From assembly GCF_000156575.1 (NCBI RefSeq), contig NZ_GG666055.1:1-64000 (forward strand): 64,000 nucleotides of DNA, read 5' to 3'. Under the pieces are notes generated by a model. It saw only the letters and a program-made list of their open reading frames with translations. It was not told the origin of the DNA and ran no database searches. The stretch is from Anaerococcus lactolyticus ATCC 51172 (GTDB lineage: Bacteria; Bacillota; Clostridia; Tissierellales; Peptoniphilaceae). This document shows positions 7,904 through 18,778 of the stretch, in pieces. Every line of letters begins with the position of its first letter. Within the stretch, counting starts at the first letter, position 1. The translations under genes and the position numbers were made by a program.

Positions 7904-9771
7904 TTATTTTTTATCTGCAGCGTTCTGTCCGGCTATTCTACCAAACACTACTGTATCTACTATTGCATTTCCACCTACTCTGTTGGCACCATGGATGCCT
8001 CCAGTAACTTCGCCTGCTGCATACAAGCCCTTGATTGCATTGCCATCTTTATTTAATACATGGCAATTTTTGTCAATTCTCAAACCTCCCATTGTGTGGT
8101 GAAGAGATGGAACTCTAGGTACCGCAACAAATGGACCCTTTTCAAATTTGATTGTGAGATTTTCACGACCAAATTCATCTTTTTTGTCATCAACAGCTTT
8201 GTTATATTTGTCTATAGATTCTTTTAAATTTTCGTAAGGAACATTCATTTTTTCTGCTAGTTCCTCAAGGGTGTCACCCTTAACCCAACCAAATTCTCCA
8301 TTTTCTAATACGGTTTTGAAGTCTTTGCCTTAAATAGTCTTTTCATTATCAAAATCAAGAGCATCTGATGAGTGGATTAGCCACATTTCACCGTCTTTTT
8401 GATCAAATATTGCCTTGCATATTACATCACGTCTGCCATCTTCTCTGACAAACCTCTTGCCCTCTTTGTTTACAAATAAAGTTTTTTCTGCGCCTAAATC
8501 TACAAGACCTGTTATTTGACCTTTCTTTGGTATGCCTAGGTATAAAAATTGCATTAGACCCATGTCAACTAGGTCAGCTCCTGCTTCCTTGCCCATAGTG
8601 ATACCATCGCCTCTTATGGAATCGAGGTTGGTAGATATGGTGTTTTTATCTAGGTTTGGTCATTTCTCAGCATCTTTGTATTCTACAACCATATCTGCAT
8701 TTTTAGCAAAGCCACCAGTTGAAATTATAACTGCTTTGTTTGCCTTTATCTTTAATTCTGACCCATCGTGATTTTCGCAAACAACTCCACTTACCTTATC
8801 GCCATCCATCAAGATCTTCTTGGCTGTTGTTTCGGTTAAAAGCTTGTAATCTTCTTTATATTTTAAGTTCTCTTCATAGGCTTCTATTAGGCCTGTACCG
8901 TTTGGTTTTACTGCTTGATGAGTTCTAGGATAAAGTGAGCCTGCTCCTTGGATTATCTTATCTTCAAATTCAGTTCCGAGTTTTTTAAGCCATTCTAGTC
9001 CATTATAAGCATTGTCTGTCAAAGTTTTTACAAGTTCTGGATTTACAGCTTTATCTCCCGCTTCATATGTTTGCTTGAAGAATAATTCATTTGAATCTTC
9101 TATACCTTGGGCTTTTTGTTTTTCTGGATCTGGTGCATTATATATACATCCAGATAGGATGGTATTTCCACCAACATAGCCATTTTTCTCAACAACTATT
9201 ACAAAAGATCCTTTTCTACAGCCTCAACAGCAGCTGCTAAACCGGCTCCACCTCCACCTAGGATTACTACATCAGCATCAAGTTCACTTGGATATTCCCT
9301 ATCTTCTTTGTATTCCTCTTTGAACTTATCAGCTATGTTTGCTTCTTTAAGAGCGTTTGTAACTGCTAGCATAAGTCCCTTTGATGAAGCAGTAGCGCCA
9401 GTAACTGTATCCACATTTACAGATTGGCCCTTCTTGATTCTTTCTGCAACTATTGGCATTGCGACCTTACCAACACCAGCTGATTCTAAGTTCTCAAGGA
9501 TTTCGATGTTTTCGATTTTTCCATCTTTTAAGTCAACAGCTACCTTTATATCCCCGCCGTAGCCTGGACCTGTGGCTTCAAACTTTCCTTCAGTTTTTTC
9601 GCCTTCTTTTTTCTCTTCCTCTTTAGAATCTTCTTTTTTGTCAGCTTCATCTGATTTTTCTTCTTGCTTTTTTTCTTCAGCAGGCTTTTCTTCTGATTTT
9701 TGGCAAGCTGTTAAGCTGGACAGCCCCAAAAGTAAAGCCAAGGCTAAAGAAATCCTTTTCTTGTTGTTCAT
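7904..9771 (-). pseudogene. Extracellular FMN/FAD flavoprotein reductase (fumarate/urocanate reductase type), disrupted
   Basis: Encoded about 620 residues: a lipoprotein signal (LLGLSSLTAC), a Lys/Glu-rich linker, an FMN-binding domain with the flavinylation motif DTVTGATASS, then an FAD domain beginning VVILGGGGAGLAAAVEA and ending GLYAAGEVTGG...GNAIVDTVVFGRIAG. Such proteins reduce fumarate, urocanate or similar acceptors outside the cell. Three lesions are seen: a one-base frameshift near 9207 (VEK shifts to SFVIVVEKNGYVGGNT), an in-frame TGA at 8660-8662 and an in-frame TAA at 8330-8332. Homology continues in frame across both stops. Two independent stops argue for real decay. The C-terminal FAD part still looks well conserved, so the loss is probably recent. 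Confidence 0.9.
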
Positions 9772-10003
9772 ACTTTACTCCTTTCATAATACTTTCTATA
9801 AGTATAGAATATCATATTTTTTAGCCGAGTAAACAATTATCAATATGTTGCAAGCCTTATATTTACGTAAAAGTGATAACTTTTAAAAATCCATATCTGA
9901 GGCTTGGTTAGGGATTTTATTTCTTCCCCTATCCCAATACTCATTAAAATCTATTTTAGTAAAACGATTTTTTACTTTTCTTTCTTTGTAGGGACTGCAA
10001 AAC

Positions 10004-10032
10004 TTGACTTTTGTATTTAGAATGATTATAGT
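10004..10032 (+). promoter_or_regulatory. Promoter of ahpCF
   Basis: TTGACT (10004-10009), 17 bases, TATAGT (10027-10032). The AT-rich sequence over the -10 (TGATTATAGTTATTAC) loosely resembles a PerR box, but the match is weak and PerR control is only a possibility. The rest of the 308-base gap from 9772 holds no gene. Confidence 0.6.
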
Positions 10033-10079
10033 TATTACTACAGATGCTTATCTGAAAAATTTTTTAAAAGGAGAATATT

Positions 10080-10649
10080 ATGGCTTTAATAGGAAAAACA
10101 TTACCAGAATTTAAACTAGACGCTTACAATCCAGCTAAGGAAGAGTTTGTAACTGTAACTAACGAGGACTTAAAGGGTTCTTACACAGTTCTTATCTTCT
10201 ACCCAGCTGACTTTACTTTTGTTTGCCCAACAGAACTTGAAGATATGCAAGAATCTTATGATGAACTAAAGGCTCTTGGTGCTGAAGTTTATTCAGTTTC
10301 TGTTGATACTCATTTTGTTCATAAGGCTTGGCATGATAATTCAGAAGCTATTAGCAAAATTAAGTACACAATGATTGGCGATTCTAATAAAGAACTTACT
10401 AGAGAACTTGACCTTCTTGACGAATCAGGCAAGGCTCACAGGGCTACTCTTGTAATCGACCCAGAAAATGTTATCCAAACTATAGAAATCAACGCTGATG
10501 GTATAGGTAGAAAAGCTAATGTTAATATAAACAAGGTTAAGGCTGCAAAATACGTTGCAAGTCACCCAGGTGAAGCTTGCCCTGCTAAATGGGAAAGCGA
10601 AGCTGACGCAACTCTTACACCAGGACTTGACCTAGTTGGTAAAATCTAA
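10080..10649 (+). CDS. ahpC: Alkyl hydroperoxide reductase subunit C (peroxiredoxin)
   Basis: A 189-residue typical 2-Cys peroxiredoxin that reduces hydrogen peroxide, organic peroxides and peroxynitrite. The peroxidatic cysteine is in FVCPTE (about residue 48) and the resolving cysteine in GEACPAKW (about 166). It has a good AAAGGAG ribosome binding site. The reductase subunit AhpF follows one base after the stop, so the two are co-expressed and AhpF recycles AhpC with NAD(P)H. Confidence 0.98.
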   Translation: MALIGKTLPEFKLDAYNPAKEEFVTVTNEDLKGSYTVLIFYPADFTFVCPTELEDMQESYDELKALGAEVYSVSVDTHFVHKAWHDNSEAISKIKYTMIGDSNKELTRELDLLDESGKAHRATLVIDPENVIQTIEINADGIGRKANVNINKVKAAKYVASHPGEACPAKWESEADATLTPGLDLVGKI

Positions 10650-10650
10650 T

Positions 10651-12180
10651 ATGTTAGATACTAATCTAAAAAACCAGTTAGCCCAATACTTTGGCCTCTT
10701 GAAAACAGAGGTCACTATTGGGCTTTCTGCTCATGATGAAAAGTCAAAAAAAGTTAGAGAATTTGTAGAAGAAGTTGTGGCTCTTTCAGATAAGGTTAAG
10801 CTTGTCGAAAAAGATTTGCCATATACTCCTTCCTTTGAAATCAAGGGTGCTTTTGACCACGGAAGAATTATTTTTGCTGGTCTTCCTCTTGGCCACGAGT
10901 TTGCTTCCTTTGCCCTAGCTATGCTCCAAGCTGGAGGCATCGCTCCAAAGATTGACGATTCTGACAAAAAAAGAATTGAATCCTTGGGCCCAGCAGACTT
11001 TGAAACCATCGTTTCCCTTTCCTGTCACAATTGCCCAGACGTAGTTCAGGCCCTAAATATAATGGCGATTTTAAATCCAAAAATCAACCACACTATGATC
11101 GACGGTGGCACCTTCCAAGATTTGGCAGAGTCTAGAGATGTTCTAGCTGTTCCTGCCATTTTCAAAGACGGAGAATTTTTCGAAGGTGGCAAGCAATCCC
11201 TAGCAAGTCTTTTAGACAAACTTGGAACCAAGGTTGATAAGGGCGAATTTGCCAACAAGGGACTTTTCGATACCCTAATTATAGGTGGTGGTCCAGCAGC
11301 TGCTACAGCTGCAATTTACGCTGCAAGAAAGGGCATCAAAACCGGCCTTGTTGCCAGCGAATTTGGTGGTCAAGTCAATGAGACTTTGTCCATAGAAAAT
11401 ATTCCTGGTTTTAAATACACAGAAGGCCCTGATTTCATGGTTCAAATGAAAGAGCAAGTGACAAGCCTAGATGTTGACCTAATGACGGGTGTCCTTGCAG
11501 ATGGAATAAAGGCAGTTAGCGACAAGGTTGAAATAAGCCTTGATAATGGAGCAAAACTTTTTGCCAAGACTGCAATAATCGCAACAGGTGCAAGGTGGAG
11601 ACTAATTGGCATCCCTGGTGAAACTGAATTTAGGAACAAGGGCGTTGCCTATTGTACCCACTGTGATGGTCCACTCTTTAAGGGTAAAAACGTCGCTGTA
11701 ATCGGGGGCGGCAACTCTGGTATAGAGGCAGCTATAGACCTTGCAGGCATTGTAAAACACGTAACAGTCCTAGAATTTTTGCCAGAACTAAAGGCAGATG
11801 AGATTTTACAAAAGAAATTAAAATCCCTTGATAATGTGAAAGTCATAACCAACGCCCAAACAACTGGTCTTTACGGCGAAGGCAAGGTTGAAAGACTCGA
11901 ATATACAGACAGAGTTAGTGGAGAAGAGAACAAGCTTGATATAGCCGGTTGCTTTATCCAAGTCGGCCTAATACCTAACACCGATTGGATGGGAGATTCA
12001 GGCATAGAAAAAAATAAGATGGGTGAAATCATCACAGGTAATGATGGAGCTACCAACATCGAAAGAATCTACGCCGCAGGTGATGCTACCAATAGCAAGT
12101 TCAAACAAATCGTAATCGCAGCAGGCTCTGGTGCCACAGCAGCCCTAGGTGCCTACAACTACCTAATGGTAAATGAATAA
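10651..12180 (+). CDS. ahpF: Alkyl hydroperoxide reductase subunit F
   Basis: A 509-residue flavoenzyme that passes electrons from NADH to AhpC. It has an N-terminal tandem thioredoxin-like domain with the redox pair in SCHNCPD (near residue 126), an FAD motif LIIGGGPAAATAAIYAARKG, the second CxxC in CTHCDGP (near 335) and an NAD(P)H motif VIGGGNSGIEAA. The ATG at 10651 matches the family start. A TTG at 10636 would add five residues overlapping ahpC and is less likely. A terminator follows directly. Confidence 0.97.
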   Translation: MLDTNLKNQLAQYFGLLKTEVTIGLSAHDEKSKKVREFVEEVVALSDKVKLVEKDLPYTPSFEIKGAFDHGRIIFAGLPLGHEFASFALAMLQAGGIAPKIDDSDKKRIESLGPADFETIVSLSCHNCPDVVQALNIMAILNPKINHTMIDGGTFQDLAESRDVLAVPAIFKDGEFFEGGKQSLASLLDKLGTKVDKGEFANKGLFDTLIIGGGPAAATAAIYAARKGIKTGLVASEFGGQVNETLSIENIPGFKYTEGPDFMVQMKEQVTSLDVDLMTGVLADGIKAVSDKVEISLDNGAKLFAKTAIIATGARWRLIGIPGETEFRNKGVAYCTHCDGPLFKGKNVAVIGGGNSGIEAAIDLAGIVKHVTVLEFLPELKADEILQKKLKSLDNVKVITNAQTTGLYGEGKVERLEYTDRVSGEENKLDIAGCFIQVGLIPNTDWMGDSGIEKNKMGEIITGNDGATNIERIYAAGDATNSKFKQIVIAAGSGATAALGAYNYLMVNE

Positions 12181-12183
12181 AAA

Positions 12184-12212
12184 ATTCGTCCTTCGGGGCG
12201 ATTTTTTTATTT
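12184..12212 (+). terminator. Intrinsic terminator of ahpCF
   Basis: TCGTCC TTCG GGGCGA hairpin followed by a T run. Confidence 0.85.
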
Positions 12213-12274
12213 TCTCCTTGACTGTATAGCTACTATAGGCTATATGATATTTCCAAAATCTTCAGGAGGTAACA

Positions 12275-13624
12275 ATGAATAAGTCATTTGCAATAGAAGC
12301 CAAAGCTTTTTATAGCAAAAGTTTTGACCAAGTTAAATTTATAAACAAGGGGATTTTTCTAATAAACGAAGATGGTTTTATAGAAGAAATTTATGAAAAA
12401 TCTCATGCTGCTTATGATGAAATAAGACAAAAGCTACTAGAAGATGGCAAACTCAGGGTTTTAGCTGATGATGAATACATATTGCCAGGTTTTATAGACC
12501 TTCACAACCACGCTCCCCAGTGGCCACAAGCTGGTACTGCCCTAGATAGTCCACTAGAAGTTTGGCTTGGTAAATATACCTTCCCACTTGAAAGCAAGTA
12601 TAGGGATTTAGAATTTGCCAACATGGTTTATAGAGATTTGGTAAAAGAAACTTTGAAATTCGGTACAACAACTGCAATGTATTTTTCAAGCGTTGATAGG
12701 GCGCCATCTACTCTTCTCGCCCAAATCTGTGGAACTCTTGGCCAAAGAGGTCTTGTTGGCAAGGTTGTTATGGATGATCCTACTGCCAACCCTGATTATT
12801 GCAGGGACAAGTCAGCCAAAGATGCTATTGAAGAATCAAGGCTCTTTATAGATGAGGTTTTAGCCATAAAGGATACCTACAAGCAAAAAGTATATCCTGT
12901 AATCACGCCTAGGTTTATACCTTCTTGTTCAGATGAGGCCCTAGAAGGCCTTGGAGAGCTTGCTAAAACCTATAAAGATATCCATATCCAAAGCCATGTC
13001 AGCGAAAGCGACTGGGAGCATGGTTATGCTATAGAGAGGTACGGAATCCACGATGCTACGGCTCTAGATAAGTTTGGGCTTATAAATGAAAGAACTATCC
13101 TAGCCCACGCTTGCCACCTATCAGAAGAAGATATGAAACTTTTGGCAGAAAGAGGCGCAAGTATCGCCCACAGTCCGATTTCAAATGCTTATTTTGCAAA
13201 TGCAGTCCTACCTGTCAAAACTTGCCAGGAAAACGGCCTAAATGTAGGTCTTGCTACTGATATTTCCGGTGGTTATAGCCCTAGCATGTATACAGCTATA
13301 AGACAAGCTGTTATCTCATCTAGGATGCTAAACGACGGAGTAGATCCAGCCCTAGCTAGTGATAAAAGAGGCAGAAAAGACTCGTCAATAACTCTAAATA
13401 GAGCCTTTTACCTTGCGACAGCAGGAGGTGGCAAGGCCCTAAAACTACCTATAGGAAAACTTGAAAAAGGCTATGCCTTTGATATACAAATTTTGAAAAT
13501 AGATGAGGCAATTCCACACTTTTATGAGGAGCTCTCTGATATAGATGTCCTCCACAAATTATTGCTCTTATCAGAATCTTCAAACATAAAAGAAGTCTAC
13601 ATCCAAGGAGAAAGGGTCAAATAG
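12275..13624 (+). CDS. guaD: Guanine deaminase
   Basis: A 449-residue amidohydrolase converting guanine to xanthine and ammonia. Zinc ligands appear in GFIDLHNHAPQ (His77, His79), with later His in QSHVSESDWEHG and HACHLSEED, and Asp in GLATDISGGYSPS. The extended PQWPQAG segment after the HxH is typical of guanine deaminase rather than cytosine deaminases. The stop codon directly abuts the start of a purine permease gene, which supports a guanine uptake and catabolism unit. AGGAGGT precedes the start. Confidence 0.95.
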   Translation: MNKSFAIEAKAFYSKSFDQVKFINKGIFLINEDGFIEEIYEKSHAAYDEIRQKLLEDGKLRVLADDEYILPGFIDLHNHAPQWPQAGTALDSPLEVWLGKYTFPLESKYRDLEFANMVYRDLVKETLKFGTTTAMYFSSVDRAPSTLLAQICGTLGQRGLVGKVVMDDPTANPDYCRDKSAKDAIEESRLFIDEVLAIKDTYKQKVYPVITPRFIPSCSDEALEGLGELAKTYKDIHIQSHVSESDWEHGYAIERYGIHDATALDKFGLINERTILAHACHLSEEDMKLLAERGASIAHSPISNAYFANAVLPVKTCQENGLNVGLATDISGGYSPSMYTAIRQAVISSRMLNDGVDPALASDKRGRKDSSITLNRAFYLATAGGGKALKLPIGKLEKGYAFDIQILKIDEAIPHFYEELSDIDVLHKLLLLSESSNIKEVYIQGERVK

Positions 13625-14956
13625 ATGGAAAATAATATACAAAATCCCAACGAGAAAAAAATAGAAGAAAGAATCCCCACTGGCAAGGCCCTAGTCCTTG
13701 CCCTCCAGCACACTTTAGTTATGAATGCTTATGTTGTGCCTTTAATCATAGCATCAATTTTACTTTTTGACGACGCCCAAAAGGTGAGCATAATCCAATC
13801 AACCTTTTTGGTATCAGGAATAACAACCCTAATTCAAGCCTTAGTTTTTATGAAATATCCCCTTGTCTACGGTGCAAGTTTTGTGCCTGTTGGCGGTATT
13901 ATCGGAATTTACATGATAAATGGTGGCAATATCGGTTCTTGGGCCTATGTGGTTGGCGCTTGTCTAATAGGTGCCTTTGTCCAAGTTATGATAGGGTTAT
14001 CAAAGCAATTTAACAAAATCCTCCAGTCCTTGATATCTCCAGTTGTTGGAGCAAGTATAGTTTTAAATATCGGGCTTTCCCTCATACCCCTAGCTCTAAA
14101 TTCACAAATTTTTGTAGAAAATGAAGCTAGCTTGGGAGAAAATATAATAATCGCTCTTATAACAATGCTCGCCATGATGGTTTTTTCTATCCTTGGTGAA
14201 AAAAATAATAAGGTAGGTTCTATTTCTAGGATAGGGTCTGGTATTTTTGCTCTCTTATGTGGGTTTCTAGTCTATTTATCTTATGGTTATGGCAATTTTG
14301 AACCAGTTAAAAACGCTAGCTTTTTTGCAAGGCCTGCCCTACCTTTTATTGACTTTTCTATAAAATTTGACCTAGCGTCAGTCTTTACTATGATTATTTT
14401 ATACTTTGTAATAATGACAGAGACTGTTGGGTCATGGCTTGCAACAAGTTCTACAACCCAAACAGAACTCACAGAAGAAAGGGTCAACAAGGGTGTAACA
14501 GGGCTTGGAATTGCCAATATGATATCTTCACTTTTTGGAGTAAGCCCAATGACAGCTTACTCTTCAAACGTGGGAGTCCTTGCCCTATCCAAAGTTTTTA
14601 GCAGGCACATAATGACCTTTGTTGGCGCCATCCTTATCCTAATAGGTTTTTCAGGCAAATTGTCAGCCATCATCACAGTCATCCCATCAGCTGCTATTGG
14701 TGGAGTATTTTTGGTAACAAGTGGTATTATTGCCCTAGCAGGGATTAATATGGTCAAAAACATAAAGCTTGATAGTAAGGGTCAATATATTTTGATCATA
14801 TCTATGTCTTTTGCCCTAGGATTAAACCTAATCCCAGAAGACTTTATAAAAAGCCTACCTGTTATAATCCAATATATCCTAGGATCATCTATAGCAAGCT
14901 CTGCCCTAGTAGCTATCATCTTAAATAAAATTATTCCTGATGGCAAAATCTCATAA
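13625..14956 (+). CDS. NCS2 family xanthine/uracil-type permease
   Basis: A 443-residue membrane protein with about 12 to 14 helices of the nucleobase:cation symporter-2 family. The family QH motif is present early (LQHTLVM), and the conserved TM8-TM10 area includes MTETVGSW and GVSPMTAYSSNVGVLALSKV. Linkage to guanine deaminase with no intergenic gap suggests guanine, xanthine or hypoxanthine as the substrate. Confidence 0.93.
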   Translation: MENNIQNPNEKKIEERIPTGKALVLALQHTLVMNAYVVPLIIASILLFDDAQKVSIIQSTFLVSGITTLIQALVFMKYPLVYGASFVPVGGIIGIYMINGGNIGSWAYVVGACLIGAFVQVMIGLSKQFNKILQSLISPVVGASIVLNIGLSLIPLALNSQIFVENEASLGENIIIALITMLAMMVFSILGEKNNKVGSISRIGSGIFALLCGFLVYLSYGYGNFEPVKNASFFARPALPFIDFSIKFDLASVFTMIILYFVIMTETVGSWLATSSTTQTELTEERVNKGVTGLGIANMISSLFGVSPMTAYSSNVGVLALSKVFSRHIMTFVGAILILIGFSGKLSAIITVIPSAAIGGVFLVTSGIIALAGINMVKNIKLDSKGQYILIISMSFALGLNLIPEDFIKSLPVIIQYILGSSIASSALVAIILNKIIPDGKIS

Positions 14957-14980
14957 TATTATTAATTATAATAAAATTTC

Positions 14981-15015
14981 TAAACTCTCACTTTTATGGC
15001 AAATGTGGGAGTTTT
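14981..15015 (+). terminator. Intrinsic terminator
   Basis: AAACTCTCAC / GTGGGAGTTTT stem-loop after the permease gene. Confidence 0.75.
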
Positions 15016-15064
15016 CTTGCTTAAAATGACGATAAAAATTAGTATGATAATAGAGGAGGTTGTG

Positions 15065-15829
15065 ATGAAATATTTATCCGTAAGTGAATTTGCCAATATG
15101 TTTAATGTCAGCAGGCAAACTTTGATTTATTATGACAAAATAGACTTATTTAAACCCTGTGAGGTTGATCCAAAGACCGGTTATAGAAAGTACACCTACA
15201 ATCAATTTTCTCAATTTTCTTTTATAAAATTTCTTAGGAGCCTAGGATTTTCTATAGAAAAAATCAAGGACCTTTTAAGCCATGATAACCTAAACACCCT
15301 AAAAGAAGAACTAAATTTCCAGGCAGATATGATCCTTAAAGAACAAGAGAGATTATCAGAAATTATACAGACTATAGATAGAAAGTTGGATTTTGTTGAT
15401 GAGAAACTAAAAATCAGCAAAAATATAGACTATGATTTTATTTCTAGCCCACCCAGGATATATTATTCCCTTGGCTATGAAGAGAACATCTACAACTCTT
15501 CCCTGTTTTTCAACTATCCAACCCTAGTTTTTTATAATTACAAAAAAGAAATTAGATCCTACGATAAAGTTTTTGGGGCCCTAGTTGGCTTTAATTATGT
15601 CAAAGAAGAATACGAAGACTTTATAAAATATCTAGACAAATACCAGGCCCTAAGATTTTTTTATGAAGGTCCTTATGCCGATATACCAAGGGTTGTGGAA
15701 GAGGCTAAGAAAAAATTTCCAGATAAGAATTTCTCCAAAGATTTTATCTGCATAAATATTTTAGATCCCTTCCTAGAAAATATGGTAGATAGGTATTTGA
15801 CAGAAATACATATTCCTATTTGTAGTTAA
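15065..15829 (+). CDS. MerR family transcriptional regulator
   Basis: A 254-residue one-component regulator. The N-terminal winged helix is typical: YLSVSEFANMFNVSRQTLIYYDKIDLFKP, then GYRKYTYNQFSQFSFIKFLRSLGFSIEKIKDLL, followed by a coiled coil at about 85-120. The C-terminal half looks like a GyrI-like effector-binding domain. A start at 14996 is open, but the ATG at 15065 has a GAGGAGG site seven bases upstream and begins right at the DNA-binding domain. The target and ligand are not evident; the neighbouring genes concern purines. Confidence 0.9.
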   Translation: MKYLSVSEFANMFNVSRQTLIYYDKIDLFKPCEVDPKTGYRKYTYNQFSQFSFIKFLRSLGFSIEKIKDLLSHDNLNTLKEELNFQADMILKEQERLSEIIQTIDRKLDFVDEKLKISKNIDYDFISSPPRIYYSLGYEENIYNSSLFFNYPTLVFYNYKKEIRSYDKVFGALVGFNYVKEEYEDFIKYLDKYQALRFFYEGPYADIPRVVEEAKKKFPDKNFSKDFICINILDPFLENMVDRYLTEIHIPICS

Positions 15830-15911
15830 ATATATAATTGCTATATAGTCGCTCATATCTTTTATTTGCTTTATATCTTTATTAACCATCTTGCTAGATA
15901 AATAATAAATT

Positions 15912-15938
15912 AAAATCGTCCGCCAGGGCGATTTTTTT
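15912..15938 (+). terminator. Intrinsic terminator
   Basis: AAATCGTCC GCCA GGGCGATTT followed by a T run. The rest of the gap from 15830 to 16131 is AT-rich and holds no gene. Confidence 0.85.
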
Positions 15939-16107
15939 TATTTGTAGGGACAAGACCCCTAATTTCCTTGTAAATTTACCAATTTTAAAACTCTTGGGAA
16001 AATCATTAGACGAGTCATATTTTTAAAGGTATAGTAAGAAAAATAATTGAATAGAGTGTTGCAAAAAGCAATGATTTTGCTTTAAAAGAGTGGATTGTTT
16101 CTATTAG

Positions 16108-17583
<1,476 letters not shown>

Positions 17584-17590
17584 GGATTTT

Positions 17591-17631
17591 AAAAGTGACT
17601 GGCATCTTAAAAAGGTCCAGTCACTTTTTTT
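17591..17631 (+). terminator. Intrinsic terminator of guaB
   Basis: AAAAGTGACTGG / CCAGTCACTTTTTTT stem with a loop of about 14 bases. Confidence 0.9.
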
Positions 17632-18011
17632 GCTCGGTAATTACCTAATAAAAATATTTTTAGTATAAAATCAAGTTTTAAGCTTAGTTAACTAACTTTT
17701 TTTAATCTATCCTACATTTGTAATTCCATCTTCCATTTCGGCTTGGATTTTTATTTTTCATTCCCTATAAATTTTGTATATTTTACTTTCATCTCCCACT
17801 ATTTTTTCGATTTAATTCTTCAAATATTTTGTGATTTTATATTTCTTTTTTCAAAATCAACTGGTTTTTTGTTTTTTTAGTCAGCTTTTAAGCACACACT
17901 TAACTCTAAATCCAATCCTTACTAAGCTCTTATTTCCAATATTTCTCTAGAGTGCTCAAGCATCTTTTTTCTTGTTAAATTTTTATTATTTTTTGATAAT
18001 GCAAATCATTC
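17632..18011. other. Gene-free, pyrimidine-rich intergenic stretch
   Basis: AT-rich and T-rich sequence without an open frame, clear hairpin or recognised RNA before the zinc operon promoter. I see nothing else in it. Confidence 0.5.
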
Positions 18012-18040
18012 TTGACATTCTAATTAATAGATGTTATCAT
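18012..18040 (+). promoter_or_regulatory. Promoter of the zinc uptake operon
   Basis: TTGACA (18012-18017), a 17-base spacer, TATCAT (18035-18040). An almost perfect housekeeping promoter, which fits a repressor-controlled gene. Confidence 0.8.
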
Positions 18041-18052
18041 TATCATAGTCAG

Positions 18053-18064
18053 TTAATCGATTAA
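18053..18064. promoter_or_regulatory. AdcR/Zur-like operator palindrome
   Basis: The perfect palindrome TTAATCGATTAA lies just downstream of the -10 at the expected transcription start. It resembles the streptococcal AdcR box TTAACNNGTTAA. Position and the zinc genes that follow suggest zinc-dependent repression. No regulator gene of this type is in the window. Confidence 0.55.
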
Positions 18065-18097
18065 TGAAAATAATGTAAAAATTATGAGGTAAATGAT

Positions 18098-18778
18098 ATG
18101 AAATTTAATAAAAAATACACTATTACAGCCCTACTTTCACTAGGTCTTATCCTTGCAGCTTGTCAAAAAGATGCTGCTGATACAAAAACTAAAGAAGATA
18201 CTAAGGCAGAAACCAAAGTAGAAGAACAAGCTAAGGACGAAAAACCTGCTGAAGATGAAAAACCAGCTGAAGAAGCTGATAAGGCAAGCATAGCTGATTG
18301 GGAAGGCGAATGGAACAATATGGGTGGTTACTTAGAAAAACCTGAAATCCAAGGCGCTTTCAAAACTCTTGCTGAAAAAGAAAATACAGATGAAAAATCT
18401 GCCAAAGAAGGCTATCTAAAGAAGAGAAAATGTGATTTTGGTGGTCTAGAAATCTCTGGCGACCATGTTAAATTCCTAAAAGAATTCCCAGATGCTAAAG
18501 GTGAAGTTATCGGTGAAGCTGATTATACCTATAAAGACAAAATAGAAGTAGAACACGGTGGTCATAAGCTTGAGTGGGATGTATTTGAAGCTACAAGCAA
18601 AGATGCTCCTTACAAGGTTCTTTTAATGATGCCTATCCACGGTGAAGAAAGTCTAACCCACTTCCACATGAGATATGGTGATGATAAGGATAGCTTACTT
18701 AAGGAAGAAGGATGGTACCCAACTTTTGTAAAACCATCTTCAACTGACCAACAAATCATAGATGAAATTACTGAATAA
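18098..18778 (+). CDS. ZinT-domain zinc-binding lipoprotein
   Basis: A 226-residue lipoprotein: a signal with lipobox LGLILAAC, a Lys/Glu-rich linker to about residue 65, then a ZinT/YodA domain (ADWEGEWNNMGGYL at the start, VEHGGHKLEWDVF and ESLTHFHMRYGDD with the metal-binding His residues). In streptococci this domain is fused to the C-terminus of AdcA; here it is a separate protein encoded just before the AdcA-like gene, with the reading frames overlapping by 17 bases. It probably hands zinc to the ABC transporter at the cell surface. Confidence 0.9.
   Translation: MKFNKKYTITALLSLGLILAACQKDAADTKTKEDTKAETKVEEQAKDEKPAEDEKPAEEADKASIADWEGEWNNMGGYLEKPEIQGAFKTLAEKENTDEKSAKEGYLKKRKCDFGGLEISGDHVKFLKEFPDAKGEVIGEADYTYKDKIEVEHGGHKLEWDVFEATSKDAPYKVLLMMPIHGEESLTHFHMRYGDDKDSLLKEEGWYPTFVKPSSTDQQIIDEITE

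Noticed and set aside
8660-8662. In-frame TGA in the flavin reductase as a selenocysteine codon
   Set aside because: No SECIS-like hairpin was recognised after it, the position is not a redox site, and the same gene has a TAA and a frameshift.
10020-10040. PerR box over the ahpC promoter
   Set aside because: The similarity to TTATAATNATTATAA is partial and expected by chance in AT-rich DNA, so it is mentioned only as a possibility.
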